Source: Linnemannia schmuckeri
Taxonomy: Eukaryota; Mortierellomycota; Mortierellomycetes; Mortierellales; Mortierellaceae
Assembly (NCBI GenBank): GCA_029449235.1
Contig: JANATG010000017.1
Location: 202,001-266,000 of the forward strand
DNA length: 64,000 nt
Direction: 5' to 3'
Below are positions 63,608 through 64,000 of the stretch, piece after piece. The notes beneath the pieces are model-generated. The model searched no databases. It was given only the letters and a program-made list of their open reading frames with translations, and was not told where the DNA came from. Every line of letters begins with the position of its first letter. The first letter of the stretch is position 1. The position numbers and the translations under genes were made by a program.

Positions 63608-64000
63608 AGGCATACATACGCGTTATCCCTTACATTCTTTCTTTCCCACTTGAGCCTTTTTTTTTCTTCCTCCCTCCTGTTTAACCTGGATTGCTTCTTG
63701 TTGATCTATCAACCAAATTTGGCGTTTTCCCGCATTGATGAATGGGCTTTAAATCGTACCTGACAATAAGCTAACGCCGAATAAAGCAGCCCAGCTCTCA
63801 CATAAAGAATAGTCGTTAATATCATCCTGTAAAAGGATTGTAAATTAATGGACCCCTGCTTTCGATTGCCTTAGTTGCCTTGGTTGCCTTGACAACCCAG
63901 ACTCCTGCTTTACCCTTGCTTGTTACTCCTTGACCCCTGTTCTCCATCGTAGTAATCCATTCTTACATTCTACTCTATAAATAATAAATGTAAAGGAAAA
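63608..64000. other. 3' flank, no gene seen
   Basis: Contains a short tandem TTGCCTTGGTTGCC at about 63870-63890. Nothing else recognised. Confidence 0.3.

Overview
The window looks like nuclear DNA of an early-diverging fungus, most likely Mortierellomycota or a close Mucoromycota-type lineage. The evidence is: short GT-AG introns and the standard code; several DIRS tyrosine-recombinase retrotransposons; Helitrons; a Crinkler (CRN) protein with a ubiquitin-like header, P-loop NTPase and PD-(D/E)XK nuclease; F-box and ribonuclease-inhibitor-type LRR proteins; and rDNA pieces with a 5S gene behind the 28S. No taxon is proved. All calls were made by eye from reading frames, splice sites and repeats.

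Layout. 1-1293: right end of a DIRS element (DIRS-1). 1314-2982: two paralogous OB-fold-like genes on the minus strand. 3757-8830: an intact four-exon Helitron Rep-helicase gene (Helitron-1). 9329-10181: small coiled-coil gene, then a 20-bp minisatellite. 11203-17124: complete Ty3/Gypsy element whose 359-bp LTRs look identical. 17213-17788: 3' end of a 28S rRNA gene (minus). 18275-22529: complete DIRS-2 (minus), with a terminal part that reads the same as DIRS-1 and a frameshift in its RT. 23627-25866: complete pogo-like DNA transposon with 53-bp inverted repeats and TA duplications. 26573-28012: LRR protein built on an 84-bp coding repeat. 28894-30416: truncated DIRS of another lineage. 30747-34872: a truncated gene, an F-box gene and an F-box pseudogene. 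36.8-39.7 kb: degenerate satellites, solo LTRs and dispersed 28S-derived repeats, plus a possible small secreted peptide. 39867-41851: five-exon gene of unknown function. 43480-46864: six-exon CRN gene. 48540-50300: F-box/LRR gene. 50937-60996: Helitron-2 (minus), split by DIRS-3, which is itself split by a 224-bp solo LTR. 61355-62542: 28S 3' end, spacer and 5S-like gene (plus). 63299-63607: small unknown gene.

How the parts relate. Most of the window is mobile DNA nested in mobile DNA, and several insertions can be undone on paper. DIRS-3 sits in Helitron-2 so that removing it rejoins an open frame. The solo LTR in DIRS-3 has a 4-bp duplication and its removal rejoins the RT/RNase H frame. 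The pogo element and another solo LTR each sit in a 28S-derived repeat.

The least expected feature is a dispersed family of short repeats. All start at the same 28S nucleotide (TAACTGGCTTG..., in the conserved peptidyl-transferase region). The two long 28S 3' ends in the window begin at exactly that position too. Host-type genes are few: F-box/LRR proteins, the CRN protein, the five-exon unknown gene and a possible secreted peptide. This fits a repeat-rich, possibly rDNA-adjacent or subtelomeric compartment.
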